A stretch of 64,000 nucleotides of DNA from Latrodectus hesperus (GCA_037975125.1 CM075853.1:32318613-32382612); one strand, 5' to 3'; shown: positions 1 to 12,863, counted from the first letter of the stretch. Numbers and translations: made by a program. The notes: a model not told the origin generated them from the letters alone.

Positions 1-39
1 ATTTTCAAATATTATATTCACATTCGATTAAAAAATATG

Positions 40-411
40 TTGATGTTGTTACTTATAACATTTGGACAAGCCAAGCTCATCAGACGAGAGCCACGAAATT
101 AAGTCAAAAGGGTACGTCTTTCGTTTAATCAGAGTACCACGATGGTGAAAATACGATTTTGCTCTAAGACTCTTCCTATAGATGGCACCACAAGAGAATC
201 TACTCCCTCAATTTTGACTTTGATCTGGAGAGGAAAGAAAATTTTCTCCAGATCATATTACACCCACAGTATCTGCTCAAAGACAGGATTTTCGATTTCA
301 CAGATTTAACGAGCACGTGTATCGTATTTACTCGGTGGGTCTTTGCGGCATTGGGAATCGAACCCACCTCTTCTGGACGGAATGAAAATGCCCTAGCTAC
401 GAAGTTACTAC
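40..411 (-). repeat. tRNA-derived SINE, family A
   Basis: This is a diverged copy of a roughly 370-bp repeat also seen at 15919-16290, 19115-19484 and 46838-47232. The tRNA-like head is on the minus strand at the right end, where the complement of the B box (GGAATCGAACCC) is readable near 354. The tail at the left carries the shared block reading acttggacaagccaagctc. The A-box end is eroded, so the copy is old. Such SINEs are transcribed by RNA polymerase III from the internal promoter and copied by LINE enzymes (family knowledge). Confidence 0.8.
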
Positions 412-819
412 GGGTAAATTATTATTACATTATTTATTATTAAATTATATAAATGTTAAATTAAGGACTGTTCGATGTTATATAACTAGCAATAACATAT
501 TATAAATATTATACTATGATATTTTTGATATATAAAACTACTTGACTGAAAAAGACTTTTAAAAATATTTAATTGATAATAAAATAAAATGCAACAAACA
601 AAGATAATTAGAAAATACGTAACGCAATTATTTCATGCATTTAATGTTTATTTTAAGTGCACAGAAAGTATTATATTCCAGATAACCAACAAAAACAACA
701 CATATAAATTCAATTTTTCTTTCGAATGTATTGCTAATGGGAATCGCACATGTTGAATAAATAAGGAAAGACAAGTGTATCAGCGAAGCACAATCCAAAC
801 GTTAATCAGGGTTTTAACG
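412..819. other. AT-rich spacer, nothing recognised
   Basis: No ORF, repeat head or splice-flanked frame could be supported here. Confidence 0.5.
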
Positions 820-839
820 CTGGGGAAACAGTGGTTCGT

Positions 840-990
840 AGCAGGAGAAGAGAACCACTCATCTCAACTCAATAATGACGTCATTATCGAAGGAGAACGG
901 AATAGAAACTCTAACTTTTCCACTTTATAAAGGAGGGCGCCAATTAGCATCGAAACCACTCGACATTCCTTACAATGGAATATTTGGCGA
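840..990 (+). promoter_or_regulatory. candidate promoter with CRE and TATA box
   Basis: A perfect palindromic cAMP-response element (TGACGTCA, 876-883) sits 43 bp upstream of a TATA box (TATAAAGG, 926-933) in a locally GC-richer stretch (820-990). A short ORF in good start context begins at 974 and encodes only 9 codons, so no gene body is identified. CRE motifs bind CREB/ATF bZIP factors. Both motifs could occur by chance in 64 kb, but their order, strand and spacing are those of a real RNA polymerase II promoter. Confidence 0.35.
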
Positions 991-1872
991 TAGAATTGAA
1001 ATAAAGAAAAGGAAGAGAAAAATAATTTACGATGGAGAAGCAAATTAAATTTCGATCTGATTTAAAACAGAGAAATTTAATTTTTCCGATACTTTACCTC
1101 TCTCCTTTACTTTTCCAAATGTTTACATTGAAGTTTTAAAATTTCAATGAGCCCGCATATTTGAAGAATTGGTTTTTAATCATGGTAAAGGAAATTAAAA
1201 TTTACACAAATAATGGTATCTTCCAATCAAAAGAAATATTATCTTATAGGAAAAAATATTTAGGACCTAATCAATATTTCTAAACAATCCTTTAGTTTGT
1301 TTAGAATTAACATAAAAACCTAAAGATTTGACTAATTAAATAGAAAACCCTCCCCCAAACCCCTTCAAATATAAATTCTCTTACCTAATATTTGCATTAT
1401 TAAAATATTTCAAAATCATTTTGTATATATAATGTTTTTTTCTAAGGATTTATCTTCTAGTATAGTTACACATGACAACGAGCAATACCTTAAAAATCTA
1501 TATATATGTTCATCTCTGGTCTTTTATGCCAGGCGGCACAGTAAATAACTCAGGTATCTCCACACTAATAATATCAAGTTGGCAGCTGAAGGTTCAACAG
1601 TTCGATTCTACTTTATGCCATAGATCTTATTAAAATTAACCTCGTGTACCAAAGCTTGTAATTATGCATAGATTAAACGCATGCACAAATGTAAGAGAAT
1701 AAAGTACCAGTTCTCAACGACGATATAGAGTATATTTATAGTCGTAAAGAGAAATTTTAAATGAAAAATTAAGTTTGCAAATAAAATAGAGACAAATTCA
1801 TGAAAAATTAATAAAAATTCAAATTAACTATACAATCAGAAAATTAAGGGGAAATAGTTTCTGAGTCGAATG
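991..1872. other. AT-rich spacer
   Basis: Nothing coding is supported. Around 1510-1625 there is a weak tRNA-like stretch on the plus strand (acagttcgattctac near 1597) that could be a decayed SINE head, but it is too degraded to assign. Confidence 0.4.
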
Positions 1873-2045
1873 TTCTGGTTTGGTTTTCCCTGAAAAATCA
1901 TTTTTTTGCAAACGAGGTCTAGTAAGAAAGGAACCTAGAATTTAAAGTGAATTCCGAATCATGACGGACACAGAATTCCGAAGTGGGAATTGAACTCCCA
2001 AATTGTCAAACTGAAGGCTAACGAGTTAGGCCGAGTTGGCAAACG
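1873..2045 (-). repeat. tRNA-derived SINE, family E
   Basis: This matches the family best preserved at 12261-12432, 37838-38010 and 58858-59105. The order is a left block (tttttgcaaacgaggtctagt), a middle block (tttaaagtgaattccgaa) and a right block holding the complement of a B box (gggaattgaactccc). The pol III head points to the minus strand. The copy is diverged. Confidence 0.65.
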
Positions 2046-2254
2046 AAAGGCTAAGTCGAATGACGGTTACAGTTACAAATAAAAGCGGAAGAACAAAACA
2101 AGAAAGTTACTTAGTTTAAGTGAAACAGAAAATTTTACAGAGAAAATGGTTAAAACACTTTTTTTGTGAACTATTTTGGCATAAAACTGAATCAAAGTCA
2201 CTAAAATATTGAAAATAAGTGAAATGATCAAAATAATTTCTACATTTTCTTATT

Positions 2255-2361
2255 GTTGTTGTTACTAATGACACTTGGATAAGCCAAGCTAGCTATGCCT
2301 TGGCTATGCGAATTTAAGTGGATTGGGAGCGTCTTTCGTTTTAATCAGAGCACCACGAAGG
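2255..2361 (-). repeat. 5'-truncated family A SINE tail with perfect target duplication
   Basis: Only the 3' tail module of family A is present (107 bp), with no tRNA head. It is flanked by an exact 14-bp duplication, tacattttcttatt, at 2241-2254 and 2362-2375. This shows a complete, 5'-truncated retroposition event rather than a broken older copy, and implies that the tail is the end recognised by the LINE enzyme. Confidence 0.85.
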
Positions 2362-2375
2362 TACATTTTCTTATT

Positions 2376-3050
2376 AAAGAACCAATTTCCACAATAAAAC
2401 AATTGGAAATGTTGAATTTCTACTTTGTGATTGTATATTAGTCGGGATTAAATGATTGTGAATCCTCCAGCTTTGCATTACTAAACTATTGTGTCCACTA
2501 TCAATCAAAATACCCCCAGGAAATCAACAAGAGGCGGATGTTCCAATACCTTATAAAAGCCTAAATACTATTACACAATTCGCTTCGAGGTGTCTTAGTA
2601 CAGTAGTAGGATTAACTACTACGAAATAGAATATATTGGGCTCGATCTTAGCAATTGTTAAATATCGGTACCTCCACTTCAGCTTTCTGCAAGCAGCCTC
2701 TTTGTGAAAGTTTCCTGGTTACCTCCCAAGCGACATGCGAATATATTAACTACGAAAAGTCCTGTGATACAGTAAATTCTGATAATGATTTTCAATATTC
2801 CTCAACAGTTAACTTATCTGCTATGTATTGTTCATAAACTGACTTAATGTTGCACAGGTTCATTCATAAATGTAAAACATTATTGATAATTACTACACAT
2901 TTGTGCTCAATACTATTTATTAATACAAAAGCGAATTCATTAGAATAAAAAAAATGCAAATTACAATGGAAAAGACTTTTGTCCTGCCAAATGGTAACAA
3001 AGAATTGCGCTAATTATCATAATTATTTTCACCGATGAAAGGATATTTCT
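2376..3050. other. spacer with weak promoter-like TATA
   Basis: A TATAAAAG box lies at 2552-2559. A 60-codon open frame with a TTG first codon lies at 2655-2837 and contains several cysteines, but it lacks an ATG and I cannot assign it. Otherwise the stretch is AT-rich. Confidence 0.3.
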
Positions 3051-3197
3051 TCAGCCTATTGCCCGAACCACGATAAAAAGAGCAAGCTTGTACCTCTCTT
3101 GCATAGCATCATTAACTCTTGCACCACTAATGAAGTCTGTGAAATTTGATAAGGCCACATAGCCTTGAAAACCATTAGTATAAAGAAAAATTAGCAA
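3051..3197 (-). CDS. candidate 3'-terminal coding exon, unidentified
   Basis: On the minus strand a pyrimidine-rich run ending in TTTTTTTACAG (a strong splice acceptor) is followed at once by 48 open codons and a TGA stop at 3051. The frame would encode a hydrophobic start (LLIFLYTN) followed by a mixed stretch containing NGFQGYVALSNF and NDAMQERYKLALF. The base composition is richer in G and C than the surroundings. Without splicing the frame opens only 8 codons further upstream, which favours an exon beginning at the acceptor. I do not recognise the protein. Alternatives are a transposon fragment or a chance frame. No partner exon was identified on the same strand. Confidence 0.3.
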   Translation of the reverse strand: MLIFLYTNGFQGYVALSNFTDFISGARVNDAMQERYKLALFIVVRAIG

Positions 3198-6184
3198 CTG
3201 TAAAAAAATGACATCAGATACTTATATCTATTGATCCTTTTTAACATATTACCCTAACTCTAAATATTTTATGACAAGAAAGCGAATGAATTGATTATGA
3301 AGACAATTAGATGGCGACTTGAGCGTAACGGGTAAATGATGAAGAACAATTAATAGAGTATGCAGAAAACGATCACAAACCAAACATTAACAGCAGGATT
3401 TTAATTATTTTCAGACACCATGCGATTATCTGATTCTTGAATTGATTTAAGGGTCAAGTGAAAACAGAATTCATTAACTCCGATTTCACCAATACAAAAA
3501 AGAATTTAATCGCAACTGATTTATTGACAATACTGTAATAAAATATGGAAAATAGAACAATGAGAAAATTAAACATTCGCCAAATTCACCAATAATGAGG
3601 AATTTTGTTGATAATTTCAATATTAAAATAGCGAAATTTTCCAAAGAAACCTAAATAAAGTTAGATATATTAAATAAGAAGGAAAATAACGAAGCTTTTG
3701 ATTAGAATTTTGGCAACAAATAGTAACAAAAATGAATTCAGTGCAATTTTTTATAAAATGAATAAATCCACAGAAATTTTGTGTATTTGTACTGCATTTG
3801 TTAGAAAAATAAATTGATAAAAAAAATGAAGTAAAAAATCTCATATATGGAAAATAAATATTATAATGACAATCAGCATAATAACGTGCTTAATTATATT
3901 TTTCTAAAATTTTGAATTAAGACATTACTTCAATCTTTACAACCAAACATGCAAATTAACAAAATCAAATTATAGTATAAAATTGATTACTGAAATATAT
4001 CAACTTATATGAAATATGTTTTCAGGTTTCATTTTATTCGAAACAAAATTGAACGAGTGTAGATTAAGAAGTCCTTGTCACCAAACTTTAAAATATAACT
4101 AAGAATTTTTCTCAAAAATGGTGTCTATTATGTGTTTTAAACTTTTAATTTTTATAGCCGGTACATAAAGAATTGGCACAGTTAATCTTCCCCGAAAAGT
4201 TTTTAACTATACATTGAAAACTGCAGACAGGAATTTAAAATACTATCAAAATATTTCTGTTATAATATTTTGGAACTAAAAAATTAATCCCAACAATTTC
4301 AATTTGAAGAAAAATTCTACCATACGATATAATAAGCCCACCATTACTAAACATTAAAACATGTGAATTTAAAATAAAATAAATTCTGGATAACACATTT
4401 AACCATCACCATATTAATCAATCTAAAAAATTTATTACAAATAATATCTGTTTTTACATCATAAAGTTGCAATGTGATTATCCAATGAAAATCCATTTAA
4501 CTTGACATAAAAAAAAGAAATGATAAATAATACTTTTTTCTGCTTCTCATTTATAAATGTTACAAAACCACAAGTGGCCGAATCATTAGTCTTGGCTTCT
4601 ATCCAAAGATATTCACCACTACAATTTTGGTTACGAACACAGCGATCTTTGTCGCTCAATTTGATGTTTTAAGCTACCTTGTTAAGAAAAGCGTTTATAT
4701 TCATTATCTAATGATAAAGCAAGAGGTTAGCAAAAAATACAGAAAATCACACAGTGTATTTTATGATACTTAATTTTATATGATTAAAAAGTATATTCTA
4801 AATTTTTAAAAATTGTTGTAACAATTCTTTTAAGAAATATTAATATTTTTCTAGAATTCTAAACTCTGAAAAACTTATTTATGAATAATTTTTTCTGATA
4901 AATTCAAATAGTAAACAAATATAAGACATCATTAGAAAAAAAAAAGGCTTAGTTTCAAACGCAATCTTAAACACAAAATGTCTTACATTATTTGTACCAT
5001 TTATATTGAAATTCTCAATTTTTAATAATTTTAACATCTTGATTAAAACTACGCGCAGTTAATATAGCACGTAGATTATATGTACGCAATTCATTTAGTT
5101 TGAAAAAAAATTCCAATCACAAGTAAGCATGCAGTACAAAACATAATTACATTTTTGAAAGCAAAATAAACTGGTTGAAAATGTATATAAGGTGCTATTA
5201 TATAAAATATTGCTATCATATAATATTACTTTAGAACGACGTTTCCTCTACAAATGCAATTCCGTTAAAAATATGAAAAATAATTTACGCATTTATTCTT
5301 AGATGAAAATCTTTTTTCACTGCTCGGTAGTGAAATTTTCACACTAAAAATTTGTTAGAATCACAAACGAAAATTTTAGAATGTACAAATATTAAGGATA
5401 TAAATGAATAAATTTAAACCCCAAATAGCAATATATTATACCAATTATTATTGTAACCAACAAATAACAATTTATATATACCAAATAGCAATTATTAATT
5501 GCACCAAATAGCTGAAGAATTCACAAATAAAAAACAGTAGTATTTACTTTATTCCAATGATAGAACTGCAAATTTCGGAGTAGGAATTTTCTTAATATTT
5601 ACAATATTTGTTGCGAAAAAGATGCCAATTAGGCGTTTGAACGTAGATAGCATCGGATTTTTTTTTTTTTTTTTTTTTAAATTTTTCGAAGTTTTTTCTC
5701 GTGGCACGTAAATACGGCCCACTCTGTCTATGAAAAGTCTTCCCGGAATCATTATCTGAGGTAGGTATTCAAATATTTTATAACAGCCACACACACACCT
5801 ATGCATCAATAAAACAGGAGTTTTTGAAGTTTATTATGTCGCCTTTAATATAAATATAAATTAGATTTTAAATCAGTTGTATTTTTCGATCAACATTCAT
5901 AATTCAAATTTAAAAACTGTCCACCAAAACATAAATCAGTCCTCAATTTCAAATTGCGGAATCCAAGTTTTTAAAACATCCGTGACCAAATGTAGTCACC
6001 CAATGCATAAACAGTTAAACAAAACGCTACAGCGTTAATCATTCAGTTGCTATCTCAATGCACAAGTACAAGATGCAGAACATGCTGTAATGGTATATTA
6101 TATTGAAATTCTTGATGAAATTATATTGAATTTCTAACCGCAAACGTAAAAGAAGCTACAACTGCTAAGATGTAAAAATTACCA
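3198..6184. other. AT-rich spacer
   Basis: Nothing reliable is seen over almost 3 kb. There is a T tract at about 5660-5682. The 86-codon minus frame at 5549-5809 runs through that tract as a lysine run and is not convincing. Confidence 0.5.
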
Positions 6185-6800
6185 GCCCTCATCTGGTCAG
6201 ACTAACAAGCAGAAACCGAATCAATCGTGGAATCATTCTAGCCCTAATCCTACATTCCGCTGCATTCAAAAACTGCTAACTTCTACAAACAAACCAACAA
6301 TCGTATTGGATGGATCAAGGCTCATATCGGAACAATTGGTAACGAGGAAGTAGAATGAGATACGAGGAAGAAAGCAACCTGCTCATTTCAAAAGCCCAAA
6401 CCTTAGAAGTGTCAAATATATCTTTTAATACCTGTGTCTAAGAATAATAAGAAACTGAATGGAAGAATATTGTGAAACAGGAAGGCATACTAGTTTTTCA
6501 GGTACACCTATCCGACAGGAGATTGAACTTTTGTTCTGTGGAGCTCCATATAAACTAATATCATCTCTAGGATTTTTTCAGACTCTACCGAGGTAAGCAG
6601 GACTCCTTTGGACTGGTGGAATAAGATTCTTCTCATGATCAGACATGGCCCATTCCCCTCCCATAAGAGATTTCATCTTGCCACCTCCAGCAATTGCACA
6701 TGCGGAGATGAGGGTCTACCATTTCATTATCTGCCTGTGTGATGCAAGTTCCTGGCAACTGGCTACTTCCTCAGGAGGAAGATTCATCACGTGGAAGAAA
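6185..6800 (+). pseudogene. LINE RNase H domain relic (jockey-like pol 3' end)
   Basis: Conceptual plus-strand translation, with frame changes, gives fragments in the order expected for the end of a non-LTR retrotransposon pol protein. Near 6300 it reads NRIGWIKAHIGTIGNEE, matching the RNase H motif WxxAHxGxxGNExAD in which His and Asp are catalytic; the Asp is lost here. Near 6640-6715 it reads HGPFPSHKRF and SSNCTCGDEGLPFHYL, matching the C-terminal TGHGxF...CxCGxxxTxxHxLxxCP segment after RNase H. Stops and shifts interrupt every frame, so the copy is dead. No reverse transcriptase domain is found upstream, so this is a 3' fragment, as 5'-truncated LINEs usually are. RNase H helps remove the RNA template during reverse transcription. 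Confidence 0.75.
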
Positions 6801-9800
6801 AGGTAATTAATAACTAACTGCTAATTAATAAAATCTTCAGCAGAAGTATCAATTCCTTCTCATGGATTTTCTAAAACTCAAAGAACCTTTTTACAGGTTT
6901 ACCAAATACGAGGAATAATGTATTTGGAGCCATTTTCATTAACCATAAACATGAATAGCATCATATCCTCGAACGTTCGTTTTCAGTTCTTTCACCAAAG
7001 AACAAGGATGCCATTTTCTATTCCAGAATCTCTTAATGTGGACATTAGAAGACACTCAAGAACCATGTAAATAATTTCCTTTGTATGAAGTCTTCAATTG
7101 TGTCTTTGAGTGTCTTTCGTAAATTCTTGTTCTTCAAATCTATATAGCTTAATAGGCTTATTATCCTTTTGAAATGAATTTTAAAAGATGGTAAATAAGT
7201 TGATCTTGAACTAGGTACAGGAAGGTCAACTGGCGCGAGTCAAATGTAAAACATTCTATACAAAGGGACAGTGCATAATGCCATTTCAGAAGGTGGAAAA
7301 ACTTATCCTGTTATATTTTTGAAAATTCCATGATCAATAGATCATTATAAGAATTTGAAACAAATCTCAAATTCAGAGATTTGTTTTCAAATTGAGAGAA
7401 TGTTTGGATTCAAAACTATAGACAAAAAATTATGTTTGAATGAACTTTTATACAGACATTGAAAATGTTAGTGTAAATTCAAATTTATTAATAATAAAAT
7501 AAACATAATTTCATATTTATTCAATTATTAAAAATGTCCATAAAAAATTCTTTTTTCAGTAAATACTTTTTGATAACAGGCATGAAAACAATTTGAATTA
7601 TGTTGAAAACTAATCATAAAAAAACTTCTATTTAAAAATTAATTTTTTTCTTATAAAATATATAAAGAAACGAAATATTTTCGAAATGTATAAAAATACC
7701 AGTCATCGCTCATCCACATAATGAATTTCACTCTTTCATTGTAAATTTACATTATTCATTTTTATGATAAATAATTAAAGGATGCAAATATAATTAATAC
7801 ATATCAAAAAGCTTTGCTTAAAGAAATAAAAATACATAAATAGTTTTATATTCAAGTTCTTATTTCTTTCAAAAATATCTTCAGCCAATATTTTTAAACT
7901 GAGATTTTTTCCTGAAGGAAAAATGTCGATACGTCAAGCATGAAATTGAAAATTTTTGAGTTAAAAATGTAGCAGAAAAGAAAGTACTTCAAAATGTCAA
8001 AATGTACGATCATGCACAAGGCACGTTTTAACTATAGCTGTGAATTTACATATGTATTCATATTTAAATCGGTAAGTAAACGTAAAGAGCAAATATAAAT
8101 AATAGCTTTTAAGTCATTTTTTTTAAACATTCCTGTACAGCTGTTCCAATAATATCATAAATGCAAATTAGAAACATCAAAATAACCTTTTTATATGCGA
8201 AAAAAACGCTTAAAAAACATCAAATACTTTGTAAAAGGAAAAGAATTCCACTGGGGTATTTGAAGGGGAAAAAATGGATGAGAATTTCACTTGCTTGGGA
8301 CAGGGAAAATATTTTAAAAGGAAATCCTAGGGAGACACGATATTATTCCCGAAAAAATAGATGCGACGAGGGATGATAAGATGCAGAAATCCCCATATCT
8401 TTTCCCTACTCATGCACAAATCGATATCAATCGATGAGAACAAAATAAAAATGCATTATTCATCGAAATCGAGAGCGTATTATGCTTTTTATTCTCCTTT
8501 ATGAAATAATAAAAAAATATCATTTAAGCAAAAAATTTATGGTACTAAACTTTAACCTTGATGAAATTAACAAAAACTAACTAGACACGAAAACAAGTTT
8601 CATCAATAACTCTAAAGATGCAACAAATTAACTATTAATGAATTTATACATGTAACATATAAAATGAAAATTGTAATTTATTTATTTATTAAAATGCATG
8701 TAATTAAAAAAATAAGCAATAAATCTAACAATTAAGCAAAGTACAAAAATTTTATAATTATAGCATTCTTCAAAATTATATACAAAATTTTACTTTTACT
8801 ACAACGTTAGGAGTGAATGAAAATGATACAGCGAAATTTGATAAAATTGAAATATTAGTTTCACATAGTAATAAAAAGCTAAAAATATTATAAAATCATT
8901 TGATATATTTTTATTTGTAAAAAAATTATAACACTTATTCCTAGCAATACAGAAAAACTACGCCTTTACCATTTAACTTATTTACTTTTATTTAAAAAAA
9001 ACATTTATGAATTACTGAAAAACACAAGTTAGTTTGTTTATATAATAAAATTTTCGTATCAAACAGCTTAATTCATCAAAAGCAATCAAAAGTTCACATC
9101 ATCAGTTCACTAAGCAAAACAAGTTCTCGCAAGTAAGTATTAACAGATAGTGTTTTCAAAACATTCATATTTACATAATTTGAAAATTTGCATTGAGATG
9201 TACATAAAGTTTTTCAACAATTTCATTTAATTTACAATTATAATAAATTAATTTAATTCTAATATTTTATAATCATAGCGAATTCTTAGTCGTTTACAGT
9301 ATTACTTTTTATTAAAACACCATTTGAAAATTTCCTATTCAACAGATCAAAACGGGGCAAAGTAAAATTGTTAAATAATTTCTTAAGTTTTACTAACATA
9401 AAAGAAGCTTCAATAAAAAATTTCTACGATATAAATAAAAAATATTCCTAAAAGAAATAAGAAATATAATCAGACTTATAGGCGGTATCAATAATACATA
9501 CACATACTGAAATATTCAATCCAGAAAAAGTGGATTACTACATAGCAGTAGAACTAAGCGACATAAAAGTTATACAAGAAAAATTCAAACACAGAAAATA
9601 ATCCTATGATGACCACATTTTTCTCATCCCTGATAAACAAAATGTTTACGTTAAATTTTTAAAAATAAAGCTTTTAATTAATATTATCTAATAAGGGAAA
9701 CTGATATAAATCTTAGATATATTGCTAGAGAATAATACATCTACATTATATTTTTACGCTGTAAAAATAATTATTTATAATGTGATTTCGCCAAGTAATT

Positions 9801-10287
9801 AAAACTATCTTGACAGCTTTTTTTCATCAATTCACGTTTCTATGAATTAATTTAGACATAAAAATATGTTTTAATGGAAAGAAAAGCTAATTAGGGATAT
9901 TTAAAAAAATAAAAATATGTAGCTTTTTTTATTGATTTAATATATAAAGAACAATCTTCGCTGTTTTTATATATTAAATCATTTTAATTTTTTTTAAAAA
10001 AATTAATTCTTTGTCTTTAAAGTAATTTTCTATTCCTAACTGTCAGTTTCAAAATAATTAATAAGTGAAAGAATTTAATGAAAATAAAATATTTATAAAT
10101 CTTCTTGCTATTCTATTGTATTCAATGAACTATTTTTCGTTAGCATTATTATGTTAAACAAATTGCAGCTCCTTTCAATATACCTTACTAAAGCACACAT
10201 TTTTAAAAACAAAAAGAAAAAGAAAAATTAGAAAAAAATTTTAATTTTAGAATATAGTAAGAAAAATAATGGAATATTAATGCAACC

Positions 10288-10293
<6 letters not shown>
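6801..10293. other. AT-rich spacer with a GC-richer island at 8220-8480
   Basis: Most of this is featureless. At 8220-8480 composition shifts and a 71-codon frame opens from an ATG at 8161, rich in Lys and Arg. It has no recognisable domain and no splice context, so I treat the island as possibly regulatory. Confidence 0.4.
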
Positions 10294-10368
<75 letters not shown>

Positions 10369-10423
10369 GTATGTATGTATATATATATATATATGTATGT
10401 ATATATATATATATATATGTATG

Positions 10424-10517
<94 letters not shown>
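10294..10517. repeat. (TA)n microsatellite with interspersed TATG units
   Basis: An alternating TA tract of about 224 bp is interrupted at 10350-10455 by a regular series of gtatgtatg variants. The Ile-Tyr open frames on both strands across it are artefacts of the repeat. Confidence 0.98.
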
Positions 10518-10521
<4 letters not shown>

Positions 10522-11979
10522 CCAATGAGCTAATCATCTATATTTAAGAAAAAAAACATTTTTTTTACTTGTTTGTAACAGTAGAAATGGGTCCTATGCA
10601 GATGAATTCCATAATTTAGAATTTTTAATATGTTTAGGATCCTGAGACATTAAAAAATGTTTTTTTAAAGCTTCATCATTAATTAATTTAAAGTTATGAT
10701 AAAATATCATGGTAGTGCAAAAATAACAATTAGGCCAGGTTAGAAAAGTATTAATAACAAAAATCAACAGTTAGGTTTACGATATATTTATATCACATAA
10801 AAATTGTTGTCTTCTTTACAAAATGATATTTACACCTTTTGATTTGAAAACGAATTTATGAAAAAAAAAAAAAGATATTATCACAGTTTTAACCCAAAAC
10901 TGCATCATTTAGCCAATTTCAGTTTATAATTTTACAATGACAGCGTTTAATATTTTTTAACTTATCCTAGCCCCTTTATTGCAATATACTTTAGCGTGAG
11001 ATGCATATATATCAAGTAAATACACTAATACAACCTTTTACTCTTTTCATGCCTATCGAATATAATGATTATGAGCTGCACCTTCAAGTTATCACCAAAA
11101 ACTGGAAAAAATTTTATTTAAATTCTGATACTAAATGCCACTAAAACCTTAGCATCCGTTTATTTAAAAAAAAAAAAAAAAAAGATCAAGAATTTTTTAA
11201 GCGCATTATTTCAAATCAAGTGCCACTGAAGCTGGACCAGAATTGTTTACTTGATATCTATTAAAACGATTCATTGACAATGGTATCACCAAAAATTGAA
11301 CAAGGGTACATTATCTTAGCATAATTTTGTAATATCTAAAAATTTTAAGCTATTTTAATTCATTCTTTTAATTAAGACAAGTATTGTTAATTAATACTTA
11401 TTACCAAATTTTTTCACACACATTAGATGTACGCGTCTAAAAACTATTATTAATATGCTGATAATTTAAAGTACTTAATTTTTTGCAATAATCTATATTT
11501 ATATAAGTATAAGCTAAAACCTATAATCGATTTCACGTTTAAGTGATGATTTTTATTCCAACAAGAGTAAAAATCATAAAGTTTGTTGATGGAAGCCAGG
11601 AGCGAATGTATGAATAGCAAATTTATGAAAAGTTATGGATTTGTTCAGAACACGGAAGTTTGCTGACGAAAGTTATGAATGAAGTTTCGAATTTATGAAG
11701 AATGGATTTATACATTTTCTGACACGAAACTCGTTAATATGGGTTAATGAAGTTTGTTAACGAAGGTGTGTTTGCCAGCATCTTTCGTAGATACATTAGT
11801 TAAAATGACGGGTAAAAATAAAAAAGTTTGAGCAAAGTAGCAAATTAAATGTACAACTCGCATGAAAAATTGAGATTTAAATCTTTTGTTATTGATATAA
11901 CTATCAAACTATATATAAAACATAATTTAAATATAATTTTAAATTTTACAGATTTTATACGTTAATTTTATCATTGTAG
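10518..11979. other. AT-rich spacer
   Basis: Nothing was identified apart from an A tract at about 11164-11183. Confidence 0.5.
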
Positions 11980-11995
11980 GCACATTGACTCAGTT

Positions 11996-12250
11996 TTTTT
12001 TTTTTTATTCCCATGGCGGGCACACAAGGGTGACTGAACCCTATGCCATAACAAGGCCAGAAACTGATACTCATTTGCTCGTTATCCAGCGAGCACCTGT
12101 GAACCAAGTCACGGAGGCGAGTAGCGTTACCCGCGCCATACCACCACAAACCCGTTTATAGAGCGGGCCACATTCATACACCAACCGGGATTCGAACCCG
12201 GGACCAACAGCTCAGTAGTCAGGAACGCTAACCATTCAGCCAATCGGTCG
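11996..12250 (-). repeat. tRNA-derived SINE, family D, with target duplication and A tail
   Basis: This is a well-preserved SINE of 255 bp. On the minus strand it starts at 12250 with an A box (tggctgaatggttagcg) and a perfect B box (GGTTCGAATCC), followed by a body unlike families A and B and a terminal A run (T run at 11994-12006). A 16-bp target duplication with one mismatch (gcacattg.ctcagtt) lies at 11980-11995 and 12251-12266. The intact boxes and clean flanks suggest a relatively young insertion. Confidence 0.92.
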
Positions 12251-12260
12251 GCACATTGTC

Positions 12261-12432
12261 TCAGTTGGTTGGTTTATTTCGCATCGGTCAAAGTTTGCAC
12301 ACGAGAGCTAATTCGATATGGACCTACGGTTTGAAGTGGATTCTGAAACACTACAAACATCCAAGCCCAAGATGGAATTCGTACCCATGAACTGCTGAAC
12401 CGAAGGCTAGAGCGCTAACCGTTCGGCACACA
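12261..12432 (-). repeat. tRNA-derived SINE, family E
   Basis: A typical family E copy: left block with gcacacgagagctaatt, middle block gaagtggattctgaaac, and a right block with a degenerate B box (complement of gaattcgtaccc) and gaaccgaaggctagagcgctaacc. It abuts the family D insertion, whose target site lies at its left edge. Confidence 0.75.
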
Positions 12433-12740
12433 TCATATCAAAGATTAGTTTAAATACTTCAAATGTTAAGGATCATGATATATCTTCTGTCAATCAATAT
12501 TTTAGTTACACAAACAGCTAATTCACATTAAAAATTTCTACATCAATCTTGCACTTCACTGACATGAATTATGGGAAAGATGTATATCATACAGTGTACT
12601 ACATCTACAAAATAGATTATTCCAGATATTGTAATCCCACGAATTCAACATCATACCCATGGAGAGATATAAAATGAAAAGCTATTGTAAAAATATCTTC
12701 ACAAAATCTGTCGTTTATGTAGTAAGGACTAGTAACTGTT

Positions 12741-12794
12741 ACACACACATATATATATATATATATATGTACATACATACATACACACGCATAC

Positions 12795-12863
<69 letters not shown>
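12741..12863. repeat. (CA)/(TA)/(CATA) compound microsatellite
   Basis: A short CA run grades into TA, then catacatac units with acacacgc, then a long TA tract. Ile-Tyr open frames here are artefacts. Confidence 0.97.

Noticed and set aside
2655..2837. Cysteine-containing 60-codon frame, possible small secreted peptide
   Set aside because: There is no ATG, no signal peptide and no regular cysteine spacing, and a stop immediately precedes it.
5549..5809. 86-codon minus frame
   Set aside because: It passes through a homopolymer tract and has no recognisable domain.
10277..10547. Open frames of alternating Ile-Tyr across TA tracts (also at 12617-12922, 25771-25953, 27864-28085, 33298-33486, 51539-51796)
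   Set aside because: They are the translation of (TA)n microsatellites on both strands, with no coding context.
12130..12250. tRNA gene
   Set aside because: The A and B boxes are good, but the sequence continues into a SINE body with A tail and target duplication; the same holds for the other tRNA-like heads.
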